NCBI GenBank assembly: GCA_964525165.1
Contig: CAZGGG010000060.1
Span: 1 to 17,465 of the forward strand
DNA length: 17,465 nt
Origin: JAWLFI01 sp964525165
Lineage (GTDB): Bacteria; Bacteroidota; Bacteroidia; Chitinophagales; Saprospiraceae
Reading direction: 5' to 3'
In this document: positions 7,235 through 15,003 of the stretch, piece after piece
Layout of the letters: the number at the start of each line of letters is the position of its first letter
Numbering within the stretch: the stretch's first letter is position 1
Made by a program: the position numbers and the translations under genes
The notes under the pieces: generated by a model
The model's database searches: none
What the model was told of the DNA's origin: nothing
Seen by the model: only the letters and a program-made list of their open reading frames with translations

Positions 7235-7981
7235 TCAGTCATTTTCAAAATTATTCCAAATACGCCACGCTTCCTCGGCTTGTTCTACCAGCATTTTCAT
7301 ACCGTTTCGAATAGAACAGCCTCTCTCCTCTCCCAAGGTTAAAAATAATGTTTTTTCAGGATTGTATACGAGGTCAAACAGGCGGTGTTGACTATTGAGT
7401 AAGTCATAAGGAATGGGGGGCGCGTTGTGTACATTGGGCCACATACCAACTGGCGTACAATTGATAATCAAGTCGGCTTGTTCTATATGCGAAGCATTCA
7501 ATTGTTCGTAGGACAAGTCTCCTTTAGAAGCTGATCGAGAAACATTTAGAAAAGGGATATTATTCTTTTCCAGCGCATAAGCGATAGATTTAGCACTTCC
7601 TCCTGTTCCTAGGATAAGTGCATTCTTCACCGGCAAACCAGGACCTAACCACTTGATTAAGGCTATTTCAAAACCAATACAATCGGTATTGTAGCCTATC
7701 AACTTTCCATCGACATTATTAATGACATTAACGGCTTGAATAGCTTGGGCTTCTTCAGAAAGTTCATCCAAAAAAGGAATCACCGTAGCTTTGTAGGGAA
7801 TGGTCACATTGATACCTGAGAAGTTCTTATTCGTTAAAAAGCGACCGACTTCACGTTCATCCTTCAAAGGAAATAGACCATAAGAAGCATTCTCCACCCC
7901 TTCATAGATAAATTTCTGTGTGAAATACCTTTTCGAAAAGGAATGCGATAACGGAAATCCAATCAATCCGTATTTATGCAT
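7235..7981 (-). CDS. aroE: Shikimate dehydrogenase
   Basis: This enzyme reduces 3-dehydroshikimate to shikimate with NADPH, in the chorismate pathway. Counting from the ATG at 7981, the substrate-binding GFPLSHSFS lies at residues 8-16. The catalytic lysine is Lys64 in NVTIPYKATV and its aspartate partner is Asp100 in GYNTDCIGF. The NADP-binding turn is LGTGGSAKS at 124-132, and the C-terminal motif NGMKMLVEQAEEAW is present. The length of 248 residues fits the family. In-frame ATGs exist at 8017 and 8008, but they add residues (MYFMKLKGIDLT) not typical of the family, so 7981 is preferred. It is the first gene of a minus-strand unit with proline dehydrogenase, an association without an obvious metabolic link. 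Confidence 0.92.
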   Translation of the reverse strand: MHKYGLIGFPLSHSFSKRYFTQKFIYEGVENASYGLFPLKDEREVGRFLTNKNFSGINVTIPYKATVIPFLDELSEEAQAIQAVNVINNVDGKLIGYNTDCIGFEIALIKWLGPGLPVKNALILGTGGSAKSIAYALEKNNIPFLNVSRSASKGDLSYEQLNASHIEQADLIINCTPVGMWPNVHNAPPIPYDLLNSQHRLFDLVYNPEKTLFLTLGEERGCSIRNGMKMLVEQAEEAWRIWNNFEND

Positions 7982-8092
7982 CGTCAAGTCTATACCTTTC
8001 AATTTCATAAAGTACAAGATACTACAATATCAGAGCGAGAAAAATCATCTCTGAGACATATTTCAGTTTCTTTTTGATTTAGTGTATGACAA

Positions 8093-8123
8093 ATTGACAT
8101 CCAAGTAAGTTTATGTAAATTTG
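8093..8123 (+). promoter_or_regulatory. Promoter for miaB operon (Bacteroidota type)
   Basis: ATTG at 8093-8096 (one mismatch to the -33 TTTG) is followed after 19 bases by TAAATTTG at 8116-8123, an exact TAnnTTTG -7 box. Transcription would start near 8130, leaving a leader of only about 16 bases before the miaB ATG at 8146. The upstream box also reads TTGACA (8094-8099). It is preceded by another TGACA at 8087-8091, the same half-site seen upstream of groES. Confidence 0.6.
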
Positions 8124-8145
8124 CAGTCCTAAATTCAGCAATGAT

Positions 8146-9609
8146 ATGTATGATCAAAATCCCACACTAGAGAGTTTGCAGAATAAGCAAATGGATGAGC
8201 AGCGACAAGGCGAAGTGTATTATGATGCCGATCGTGCTCAGAAGGAAGGTGTTCGCCTATTTTATATAGAAAGTTATGGTTGCCAAATGAACTTCAGTGA
8301 CTCTGAAATTGTAGCTTCCATACTGATGGAGCATAAATTTGCTGCTACCAGACAAATGGAAGCTGCTGATCTGATTTTAATCAATACTTGCTCCATCAGA
8401 GAAAAGGCTGAAGACACCGTTAGAAAAAGGTTGCGAGTCTTCAATAAACTCAAAGAAGAAAAGCCCGGCTTATTAATCGGTGTACTGGGATGCATGGCTG
8501 AACGTCTGAAAAAGAAATTATTGGATCAGGAGCAGCTAGTTGATATTGTTATCGGGCCGGATGCGTATAGGGACTTGCCTGCGCTGGTAGCCAAAGCCGA
8601 TGATGGTGAAAAGGGCGTCAATGTATTTTTATCTCGAGAAGAAACCTATGCAGACATCAGTCCGGTACGTCTGGATGAATCCGGAGTGACGGCTTTTATT
8701 TCTATCATGAGGGGCTGCGACAATATGTGCTCTTTTTGCGTAGTTCCTTTCACAAGAGGACGCGAGAGAAGTCGGAATGCCTTTTCCGTAGTAGCGGAGG
8801 CAACTGATCTGTTTCAGCGAGGATATCGAGAAGTAACTCTTTTAGGTCAAAATGTGGATTCTTACAAATGGGAAAATCCGGAAAATGGCTCTGTAGTTTC
8901 TTTTGCTGAACTCTTAGTGATGGTCGCAGAAGTTTCCCCGGATCTCCGTATCCGTTTTTCTACTTCACATCCTAAAGACATTACAGATGATGTCTTGTAC
9001 GCAATCAGAGATCACGAAAATATTTGTAATTATATCCATTTCCCGGTTCAATCCGGGAATACCCGTGTGTTGGAAGTAATGAATCGTACTTACTCCAGAG
9101 AATGGTATATGAATAAAATTGACCGGATCTATGAAATCATTCCGGATTGCGCCGTATCCTCAGATATCATTGCCGGTTTCTGCACGGAGACTGAAGAAGA
9201 GCATCAGGACACCTTGAGTATCATGGAATATTCAAATTATAGCATGTCTTATATGTTTTTCTATTCTGAACGTCCCGGCACCCTGGCAGCTCGAAAATAC
9301 GAAGATGATGTACCTCTCGAGGTGAAGAAAAGAAGATTAAGTGAGATTATCAGACTTCAAAATCAAATCTCATTCAGACATAACCAAAACGATATTGGCA
9401 AAACCTATAAGGTGCTCATTGAAGGGGATTCTAAGAAGTCAGAGGATGACTTTAAGGGCCGTAACTCACAGAACAAGATGATTGTTTTCCCCAAACAAAA
9501 AGGTTTGAAAGCCGGAGATTATTGTTGGGTCAAAGTCAATGAAGCTACGAGTGCTACGCTGATCGGTACTATTGTTCAAAACCAGGAGGTTCTCACCCAT
9601 GCATCATAA
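8146..9609 (+). CDS. miaB: tRNA-2-methylthio-N6-dimethylallyladenosine synthase
   Basis: This radical-SAM methylthiotransferase adds a methylthio group at C2 of i6A37 in tRNAs reading UNN codons. Three domains appear in order. The N-terminal domain has its [4Fe-4S] ligands Cys46 (ESYGCQMNFSDSE), Cys82 (NTCSIREKAED) and Cys116 (LGCMAERLK). The radical-SAM core has Cys191-x3-Cys195-x2-Cys198 in RGCDNMCSFCVVPFTRGRER. The C-terminal TRAM RNA-binding domain spans about residues 410-475. At 487 residues the protein is slightly longer than enterobacterial MiaB because of an extra 35-residue N-terminus. YGCQMN with TRGRER favours MiaB over RimO or MtaB. It is the first gene of the operon running through secG, and its last 11 bases overlap the start of the next gene. 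Confidence 0.95.
   Translation: MYDQNPTLESLQNKQMDEQRQGEVYYDADRAQKEGVRLFYIESYGCQMNFSDSEIVASILMEHKFAATRQMEAADLILINTCSIREKAEDTVRKRLRVFNKLKEEKPGLLIGVLGCMAERLKKKLLDQEQLVDIVIGPDAYRDLPALVAKADDGEKGVNVFLSREETYADISPVRLDESGVTAFISIMRGCDNMCSFCVVPFTRGRERSRNAFSVVAEATDLFQRGYREVTLLGQNVDSYKWENPENGSVVSFAELLVMVAEVSPDLRIRFSTSHPKDITDDVLYAIRDHENICNYIHFPVQSGNTRVLEVMNRTYSREWYMNKIDRIYEIIPDCAVSSDIIAGFCTETEEEHQDTLSIMEYSNYSMSYMFFYSERPGTLAARKYEDDVPLEVKKRRLSEIIRLQNQISFRHNQNDIGKTYKVLIEGDSKKSEDDFKGRNSQNKMIVFPKQKGLKAGDYCWVKVNEATSATLIGTIVQNQEVLTHAS
9584..9601 (+). promoter_or_regulatory. Strong Shine-Dalgarno and start of the sigma-54 activator
   Basis: AGGAGG at 9584-9589 lies nine bases before ATG 9599, inside the end of miaB. 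Near-perfect Shine-Dalgarno sites are uncommon in Bacteroidota, and no other gene in the window has one as clear. It decides the start and suggests independent initiation within the miaB message. Confidence 0.7.
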
Positions 9610-10849
9610 TTTACAAAGCATAAAGAGAAGATTTGGGATCATAGGCCGCTCTGAAGTATTGGATAATGCGTTGGGGACCGCTGTACGTGTTGCAGCTACG
9701 GACTTGACTGTCCTTATCAATGGAGAAAGCGGTGTAGGGAAAGAAGTTTTTTCAAGAATCATTCACGAATTAAGCCCAAGAAAACACAATAACTTTATTG
9801 CCATAAACTGTGGCGCGATACCGGAAGGAACCATCAATTCTGAGCTATTCGGTCATGAAAAAGGTGCCTTTACCGGAGCTACCGGAGATCGGAAAGGATA
9901 TTTTGAGACGGTTGATGGGGGAACCATTTTTTTGGATGAGATTGGAGAAATGCCCTTAGACACTCAAGCATTTTTATTGAGGATTCTCGAGTCCGGCGAA
10001 TTCATGAGGGTCGGATCTTCTAAAATGCAGAGAACAGATGTACGGGTCATCGCTGCCACCAATGTAAATTTGGAAGAAAACATCAAAAAGGGCAAGTTTA
10101 GAGAAGACTTGTTTTACCGACTCAATACTGTTCCCATCCATGTGCCTTCCCTACGCGAACGCAAGGAAGATATTTACATGCTTTTTAGAAAGTTCGCCAT
10201 CGATTTTGCCGAAAGGCATAATATCCAACCAATACAATTGGATGAGCATGCTCAATTGATTCTTGAACATTACTCCTGGCCGGGGAATATTCGGGAACTC
10301 AAAAACCTGGCGGAACAATTATCCATTCTATCAGAGGAGCGGATGATTGACGGGGCTTATCTAAGCGAACATAACCCCAAGCTAAAGCAGCGAAATCTAC
10401 CTGCAAGAAGTGAGGACTTAAAAAGAGGTGAATCTTTTGAGGAAAGAGAGATTCTTTACAAGCTGTTATTTGAAATGAAACACGACCTGAATGAGTTGAA
10501 AGGTTTGGTATTTGGTTTGATTTCAAATAATGACCTTAGCATTCCGGACAGAAAAAGCCTCAATGAGTTTGGTGCCAGTACCAATGAGTATTTTGAACAA
10601 ATTAGCGAGGACGATTATAGCGATCGCCCAAGATTAAGCGAGCAAGGTCCTATCCTCTTGGATGATCAAATGCAACAAGGTTACGAAAGAACAGAAATCA
10701 TCGAAGAAAGCCTTTCTTTGGAGGAAATGGAAAAGGAAATGATCAAAAAAGCGTTAAAGAAGCATCATGATAAAAGAAAAGATGCGGCTGAAGATCTGGG
10801 TATATCAGAACGCACCCTATACAGGAAGATCAAACAATACAATTTATAA
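9599..10849 (+). CDS. Sigma-54-dependent transcriptional activator (AAA+ and Fis-type HTH)
   Basis: This bacterial enhancer-binding protein uses ATP hydrolysis to open promoters bound by sigma-54 RNA polymerase. The AAA+ domain (about 15-250) starts almost at the N-terminus, so there is no receiver or other sensor domain. Walker A is GESGVGKE at 42-49, the sigma-54 contact loop GAFTGA is intact at 89-94, and Walker B is IFLDE at 110-114. FREDLFYRLN and the WPGNIRELKN motif follow. A long acidic linker (about 260-375) leads to a Fis-like helix-turn-helix ending RKDAAEDLGISERTLYRKIK. The start is set by ATG 9599, with a strong AGGAGG at 9584-9589. A TTG at 9572 would add nine residues and is unlikely. 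The gene overlaps miaB by 11 bases. Its target is unknown; see the possible site before groES. Confidence 0.92.
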   Translation: MHHNLQSIKRRFGIIGRSEVLDNALGTAVRVAATDLTVLINGESGVGKEVFSRIIHELSPRKHNNFIAINCGAIPEGTINSELFGHEKGAFTGATGDRKGYFETVDGGTIFLDEIGEMPLDTQAFLLRILESGEFMRVGSSKMQRTDVRVIAATNVNLEENIKKGKFREDLFYRLNTVPIHVPSLRERKEDIYMLFRKFAIDFAERHNIQPIQLDEHAQLILEHYSWPGNIRELKNLAEQLSILSEERMIDGAYLSEHNPKLKQRNLPARSEDLKRGESFEEREILYKLLFEMKHDLNELKGLVFGLISNNDLSIPDRKSLNEFGASTNEYFEQISEDDYSDRPRLSEQGPILLDDQMQQGYERTEIIEESLSLEEMEKEMIKKALKKHHDKRKDAAEDLGISERTLYRKIKQYNL

Positions 10850-10852
10850 TCC

Positions 10853-11344
10853 ATGAGAAATGCGCTGACGGTTTGCGGTATACTCCTACTATTGTTAGGC
10901 TCTTGCTATAGCTTTAAAGGTATCAGTATTCCAGCCGACACCAGTTCTTACTATGTTTCGGTTTTTACGGTCCGGGCCAGCGGGGCTCCGGCTGATATTG
11001 GTCAGGTGTTTTCACAAGAATTAATTGATAAAATTCGGAATGAGTCCCGATTATCCTTACAAGAAACTGATCCGGATATTACTTTTGAAGGAGAAGTAGT
11101 CAAGTATGAGGTCTCAGCCATCAATCCTGAGCCTAATGCACAGGTGGCCAATAACAGATTGACTATTGATGTTAAAGTACAGTATACACCCAAGAGAGAA
11201 AACGAGGGTTGGAATCAGACCTTTACTTATTTTGTAGACTTCCCTGCCAATCGAACTCTTTTTGAAGTGCAGGACCAAATTATAGATGAAGCTTTTGCTC
11301 AGATCACTGAGGATATCTTCAATAAGGCTTTCACGGACTGGTAA
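10853..11344 (+). CDS. lptE: LPS-assembly lipoprotein LptE (Bacteroidota type)
   Basis: This is an outer-membrane lipoprotein that should pair with LptD to insert lipopolysaccharide into the outer leaflet. The signal peptide MRNALTVCGILLLLLGSC ends in a lipobox LGSC with the lipidated cysteine at residue 18. The mature part matches the short Bacteroidota LptE family: YSFKGISIPADTSSYYV, an NRLTIDVKVQYTP strand and a C-terminal DEAFAQITEDIFNKAFTDW helix. At 163 residues the length is normal. The gene starts three bases after the stop of the sigma-54 activator and is followed after 20 bases by the TPR-like gene. This position between the activator and secG supports the identification. Confidence 0.85.
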   Translation: MRNALTVCGILLLLLGSCYSFKGISIPADTSSYYVSVFTVRASGAPADIGQVFSQELIDKIRNESRLSLQETDPDITFEGEVVKYEVSAINPEPNAQVANNRLTIDVKVQYTPKRENEGWNQTFTYFVDFPANRTLFEVQDQIIDEAFAQITEDIFNKAFTDW

Positions 11345-11364
11345 ATTTCTGCTATTTTCAAAGT

Positions 11365-12273
11365 ATGGACCGAAAAGGAGATAAATACAGCTTCCCCGCC
11401 TCTAGGCTCTATGCTTTGGATTACCTCAATCAAATGAGGAGTCAAGGAGCCAAAGACGAGCATTTAGCTGAATATCAACTCTCTAATATCGGGACGGAAC
11501 TTCCCATTCTTGAATATTTGCGATTGCCGGACGAGCAAGAGGACCACTCTGACCTACAGGAGAAAGGATTATCGAATCTTACTTTGGAATCTGAAGTGAA
11601 TCTTTCATCAATTGTTTCGGATATAGCAGCGGCAACTTCTCTGCCTATTGATGAATTATACTACGAGCAGCAAAACCCTGAAGCAGAAAAAGAATCGACT
11701 TCCCTTCCTATCACTGAGATCGTTCAAGTTGCATCAAGCATCATTGCCTTAACTATCAGCGATTTCCATGAAGTTCCTATTCAAACGCATGCTTCAAATG
11801 CCAATTGGATCAAAGATTGGGAAAAAGAATTTCAACCCGCTAGTTCTTCTAAGCCCGAATTACCCGATGCAGATATGTTTGAGGTAGTACAACCCTTAAA
11901 AACCTCTCCTATAACAATAGATGATGATATGCCACAAAGTAAATTCTTAAGCTGGTTAAAAGATAAAGAAGCGCAAAGGCAAGGCTTTCAGCGCATAGAG
12001 GAAGAAGACCGAACATTAGAAAAGGCTCAGGAGAAAGAGTCGAAAAAGCAACAGAAGTCGAAGTCTTCCGGTAAGAAGGTAAAGAAAATCGACCCTAAAA
12101 AGAAAAAGAAAAAACTGAAAAAGATTCTTAAAAAGAGTCTGGAGATGGAAGATGAGATTGTCAGTGAAACGCTCGCCAAAATCATGGTTCAACAAGGGCA
12201 TACAGAAAAGGCTATCGAACTATATGAAAAATTACGTTTGATTTTTCCCGAAAAAAGCACTTACTTTGCATAG
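11365..12273 (+). CDS. Lysine-rich protein with C-terminal TPR-like motif (possibly stopped early)
   Basis: I recognise this as the conserved but functionally unknown gene that often lies between lptE and secG in Bacteroidota. The N-terminal two thirds are acidic and low in complexity, with no signal peptide or membrane segment. Residues about 205-255 are extremely lysine-rich (KKQQKSKSSGKKVKKIDPKK and on). The end (about 262-302) forms one TPR-like hairpin, VSETLAKIMVQQGHTEKAIE and LYEKLRLIFPEKSTYFA. The reading stops at TAG 12271-12273, but the same frame continues IIEKLEE and ends at TAG 12295-12297, three bases before the secG start. Relatives, as I recall them, end YFAxQIEKL, so the first TAG may be a recent point change, a sequencing error or a natural short form. 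Confidence 0.75.
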   Translation: MDRKGDKYSFPASRLYALDYLNQMRSQGAKDEHLAEYQLSNIGTELPILEYLRLPDEQEDHSDLQEKGLSNLTLESEVNLSSIVSDIAAATSLPIDELYYEQQNPEAEKESTSLPITEIVQVASSIIALTISDFHEVPIQTHASNANWIKDWEKEFQPASSSKPELPDADMFEVVQPLKTSPITIDDDMPQSKFLSWLKDKEAQRQGFQRIEEEDRTLEKAQEKESKKQQKSKSSGKKVKKIDPKKKKKKLKKILKKSLEMEDEIVSETLAKIMVQQGHTEKAIELYEKLRLIFPEKSTYFA

Positions 12274-12300
12274 ATTATCGAAAAACTAGAAGAATAGGCT

Positions 12301-12567
12301 ATGTTAACCGGAATGACGATCTTGATTGCACTTGTTTGTGTGTTGTTGATGTTGGTAGTATTGATTCAAAACCCTAAGGGTGGAGGGGTCGACTCTACAT
12401 TTGGAGGTCAAAGTGCAAATCAAATGTTTGGTGCTGCGAAATCTACCGATTTCATTGAAAAATTGACTTGGTATCTTGCAGGTGCACTTTTCGTGCTATG
12501 CATCGTCACCACCCTTATGGTAGGAGCCGGTGGAGCTGAAGATATCATCTTACAAACACAAGGATAA
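12301..12567 (+). CDS. secG: Preprotein translocase subunit SecG
   Basis: This is the small inner-membrane subunit of the SecYEG channel, which assists SecA-driven export. It has 88 residues and two transmembrane helices, about 4-22 (GMTILIALVCVLLMLVVLI) and 56-76 (TWYLAGALFVLCIVTTLMV). Between them lies the conserved cytoplasmic loop QNPKGGGVDSTFGGQSANQM followed by FGAAKSTDFIEKLTW. This loop is diagnostic for SecG of this phylum. The C-terminal tail is shorter than in many relatives. It is the last gene of the miaB-to-secG unit, and a strong intrinsic terminator follows 21 bases later. Confidence 0.93.
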   Translation: MLTGMTILIALVCVLLMLVVLIQNPKGGGVDSTFGGQSANQMFGAAKSTDFIEKLTWYLAGALFVLCIVTTLMVGAGGAEDIILQTQG

Positions 12568-12588
12568 CAGCGAATTAATAATATAGAG

Positions 12589-12619
12589 AAAGCCAAGCCG
12601 ATGAGGTTTGGCTTTTTTT
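12589..12619 (+). terminator. Intrinsic terminator after secG
   Basis: AAAGCCAAGCC (12589-12599) pairs with GGTTTGGCTTT (12605-12615), an 11-bp stem with a single G-U pair and a five-base loop GATGA. Seven Ts (12613-12619) follow. This separates the miaB-secG unit from groESL. Confidence 0.85.
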
Positions 12620-12841
12620 ATTTGGACGTGAGCCCAATCACCTTACAAACAGACTTCATCCATCTCCACTTTCTTGCTAGCATCACTTAAGCTCACTTGA
12701 CCATGGCACCTAAAGAATTGTGAGCCTTATTTATCCGACATTTTTAATATCCCTATTTAAGATATTTTCTGAAGAGAAGCTTATCCCAGTCCTTTCTCTC
12801 CTGTCTGGTTTGCAGTACTCCTTATAGAAGATTTTACGCAT

Positions 12842-12856
12842 TTGACAAGTTGTCAA
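12842..12856. promoter_or_regulatory. Palindrome, possible operator or enhancer site
   Basis: TTGACAA-G-TTGTCAA is a perfect 7+1+7 inverted repeat, about 140 bases before the groES start. If transcription starts near 12958, its centre lies at about -109, a usual distance for enhancer-binding-protein sites. A palindrome this long is expected about once by chance in a window of this size, so the position carries more weight than the symmetry. Confidence 0.35.
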
Positions 12857-12930
12857 TCTTTGAGACCACATTTTCTTAGTCTTCTGACAATTTGAATTGA
12901 TGCTCGTGCTAAAATGTCAGTTACTTCCGC

Positions 12931-12947
12931 TTGGCATAAACTATGAT
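12931..12947 (+). promoter_or_regulatory. Near-consensus sigma-54 (-24/-12) promoter before groES
   Basis: TTGGCATAAACTATGAT places GG (12933-12934) exactly ten bases before the -12 dinucleotide, as in the consensus YTGGCACGrNNNTTGCW. However, the -12 dinucleotide is GA (12945-12946) rather than the almost invariant GC. Transcription would start near 12958, leaving a leader of about 36 bases. The -12 mismatch makes this tentative. Confidence 0.3.
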
Positions 12948-12993
12948 AGAATTAGAGCGTAACTCATTGCTAACATAAACTAAATGCAATCAT

Positions 12994-13257
12994 ATGAAAC
13001 CAATTAACGATCGTGTAGTCGTGAAGCCCGCCCCTGCGGAAGAAAAGACAAAAGCTGGTATCATTATTCCTGACACCGCTAAAGAAAAGCCTCAAAAAGG
13101 TGAAATTATAGCAGTAGGCCCAGGAAAAGATGGGAATGCTGTCTCCGTTTCAGTCGGCGACCAGGTTCTTTATGGTAAATATGCCGGTCAAGAATTTTCT
13201 TATGAAGGTGAAGATTACCTTATCATGAGAGAGGACGATATTCTGATCGTACTCTAA
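12994..13257 (+). CDS. groES: Co-chaperonin GroES
   Basis: This is the ten-kilodalton co-chaperonin that caps the GroEL barrel as a heptamer. It has 87 residues: MKPINDRVVVKPAPAEEKTK at the start, the mobile loop EEKTKAGIIIPDTAKEKPQ that binds GroEL, the GEIIAVGPGK strand, VGDQVLYGKYAGQE, and the end REDDILIVL. This is close to the family consensus throughout. The start ATG is preceded by AACTAAATGCAATCAT with no Shine-Dalgarno. groEL follows after 44 bases, so the pair forms the usual operon, separate from secG because of the terminator at 12589-12619. Confidence 0.96.
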   Translation: MKPINDRVVVKPAPAEEKTKAGIIIPDTAKEKPQKGEIIAVGPGKDGNAVSVSVGDQVLYGKYAGQEFSYEGEDYLIMREDDILIVL

Positions 13258-13301
13258 GCATATCCAAAATCATTTTTAAAAACAACTAAAACGTAAATAC
13301 G

Positions 13302-14945
13302 ATGGCTAAAGAAATAAGCTTTAATTCAAAAGCTAGACAAAAGCTAAAAGCAGGTATTGATACACTTGCGGATGCGGTAAAAGTGACTTTAGGACCTAAA
13401 GGTCGAAATGTAGTAATTGACAAGTCATTTGGTGCTCCTCAAATCACAAAAGATGGTGTTACCGTAGCAAAAGAGATCGAACTTGAAAATCCCATCGAAA
13501 ACATGGGTGCTCAGATGGTAAAAGAAGTAGCATCTAAAACTGCTGATTTGGCAGGTGATGGAACTACCACTGCGACGGTATTGGCTCAGGCTATGGTCAA
13601 TGCAGGTATGAAATATGTAGTATCCGGCGCTAACCCTATGGACCTCAAAAGAGGTGTAGATAAGGCAGTCGCTGCTGTTATTGCCAACTTAAAAGAGCAA
13701 AGCGAACATATTGGAAATGACTTTGATAAAGTGAAGCAAGTAGGTGCCATTTCTGCAAACAATGATGAGGAAATCGGAACTTTGATTGCTGATGCGATGA
13801 AAAGAGTCTCTAAAGATGGTGTGATCACCGTTGAAGAAGCAAAGGGGACAGAAACTTATGTTGATGAGGTAATTGGTATGCAATTCGACAGAGGATACTT
13901 GTCTCCTTACTTCGTTACAGATACCGAAAACATGACAACGGAATATGAAAATCCGTTAATCCTCATCCATGACAAGAAGGTTTCCAATATGCAGGACATC
14001 GTTCCGATCTTGGAGAAAGCTGTACAAGCAGGTCGTCCTTTATTGATCATTGCTGAAGATGTTGAAAGTCAAGCATTAGGCGTATTGGTTGTAAACCGCT
14101 TGAGAGGTCAATTGAAGGTTGCTGCAGTTAAAGCACCTGGATTTGGAGACCGAAGAAAAGCGATGCTAGAAGATATCGCCATCTTAACAGGAGGAACTGT
14201 CATTTCTGAAGAGAAAGGATATAAGCTTGAAAATACTGAGCTAGAGCACCTGGGATCTGCAGAAAAAATCGTAATTGATAAAGACAATACTACGATCGTA
14301 AATGGTAGCGGTGAACAAGATATGATTGATGCGAGAATCAATCAAATCAAGCAGCAAATCGAGACAACTACATCTGACTATGACAAAGAAAAACTACAAG
14401 AGCGCTTGGCTAAATTAGCAGGCGGTGTAGCTGTGTTGTATGTAGGTGCTGCTACAGAGGTTGAGATGAAAGAAAAGAAAGATCGTGTGGATGATGCATT
14501 ACATGCTACCCGAGCTGCGGTTGAAGAAGGTATCGTTGTCGGTGGTGGTGTTGCTTTAGTAAGAGCAATATCCGCTATAGAAAATGTAACAGGTGACAAT
14601 GAAGATCAGAACATAGGAATTCAAATTGTTCGCAAAGCACTTGAAGCTCCTATCAGAACAATTGCAGAAAATGCAGGAGTTGAGGGATCCATTGTTTTCC
14701 AGGAAGTATTTAAGTCTGAAGGTTCTAATGGCTACAACGCCAGAACAGGAGTATACGAAGACTTAAAAGCATCTGGGGTGATTGATCCGACAAAAGTTAC
14801 CAGAATAGCCATCGAGAATGCGGGTTCTATTGCAGGAATGATTTTAACCACAGAATGCGTGATTAATGATATTCCGGAAGAGAATGATGCCGCAGGAGGA
14901 GGAATGCCGGGTGGAATGCCAGGTGGAATGGGTGGTATGATGTAA
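13302..14945 (+). CDS. groEL: Chaperonin GroEL
   Basis: This is the sixty-kilodalton chaperonin forming the double-ring folding chamber in the cytoplasm. All 547 residues align by eye with the family. The ATP-binding LGPKGRNV is at 30-37 and the catalytic loop AGDGTTTATVLAQ contains Asp86. The apical-domain stretch PLLIIAEDVESQAL and KAPGFGDRRKAML, then LAKLAGGVAVLYVGAATEVE, ALHATRAAVEEGIVVGGGVA and the glycine-methionine tail GGGMPGGMPGGMGGMM are all present. The tail is encoded by a short imperfect GGAATGCC repeat. No residues appear to be missing and there is no internal stop. It ends 23 bases before its terminator. Confidence 0.97.
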   Translation: MAKEISFNSKARQKLKAGIDTLADAVKVTLGPKGRNVVIDKSFGAPQITKDGVTVAKEIELENPIENMGAQMVKEVASKTADLAGDGTTTATVLAQAMVNAGMKYVVSGANPMDLKRGVDKAVAAVIANLKEQSEHIGNDFDKVKQVGAISANNDEEIGTLIADAMKRVSKDGVITVEEAKGTETYVDEVIGMQFDRGYLSPYFVTDTENMTTEYENPLILIHDKKVSNMQDIVPILEKAVQAGRPLLIIAEDVESQALGVLVVNRLRGQLKVAAVKAPGFGDRRKAMLEDIAILTGGTVISEEKGYKLENTELEHLGSAEKIVIDKDNTTIVNGSGEQDMIDARINQIKQQIETTTSDYDKEKLQERLAKLAGGVAVLYVGAATEVEMKEKKDRVDDALHATRAAVEEGIVVGGGVALVRAISAIENVTGDNEDQNIGIQIVRKALEAPIRTIAENAGVEGSIVFQEVFKSEGSNGYNARTGVYEDLKASGVIDPTKVTRIAIENAGSIAGMILTTECVINDIPEENDAAGGGMPGGMPGGMGGMM

Positions 14946-14968
14946 TCTCCGCCCTGTCTGATAAAACG

Positions 14969-15003
14969 AAGCCTTGTAAACTGATTGTTTGCAAGGCTTT
15001 TTT
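14969..15003 (+). terminator. Intrinsic terminator after groEL
   Basis: AAGCCTTGTAAAC (14969-14981) pairs with GTTTGCAAGGCTT (14987-14999), thirteen pairs with one G-U, around the loop TGATT. A T-run to 15003 follows. A second copy of the right arm, TTACAAGGCTT, lies just beyond at 15005-15015 and could pair perfectly with 11 bases of the left arm. The palindrome GCTTAGCTAAGC follows at 15012-15023. Confidence 0.85.

Larger units (their letters stand above)
12620..12993 (+). promoter_or_regulatory. groESL upstream region (no gene)
   Basis: There is no credible protein gene in these 374 bases. Several TGACA half-sites cluster here, in both orientations: 12843-12847, 12851-12855 (reverse), 12885-12889 and 12915-12919 (reverse). 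The latter two form CTGACA (12884-12889) against TGTCAG (12915-12920). No CIRCE element (TTAGCACTC-N9-GAGTGCTAA) is present. I found no good TTTG / TAnnTTTG promoter pair either, so the usual housekeeping promoter is not evident here. Confidence 0.5.

Noticed and set aside
9572..9598. TTG start extending the sigma-54 activator upstream
   Set aside because: The strong AGGAGG is placed for ATG 9599, not for 9572, and the extra residues are simply the miaB end read in another frame.
12601..12690. Small plus-strand frame of 29 codons after secG
   Set aside because: Its start lies inside the terminator loop and stem, and the translation has no protein-like features.
12704..12722. TGGCACC followed by TTGTG, at first sight a second sigma-54 promoter
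   Set aside because: The spacing from GG to the -12 position is wrong and there is no GC; it is also too far from groES.
12620..12993. CIRCE-type heat-shock operator before groES
   Set aside because: I looked for TTAGCACTC and GAGTGCTAA with nine-base spacing and found neither arm.
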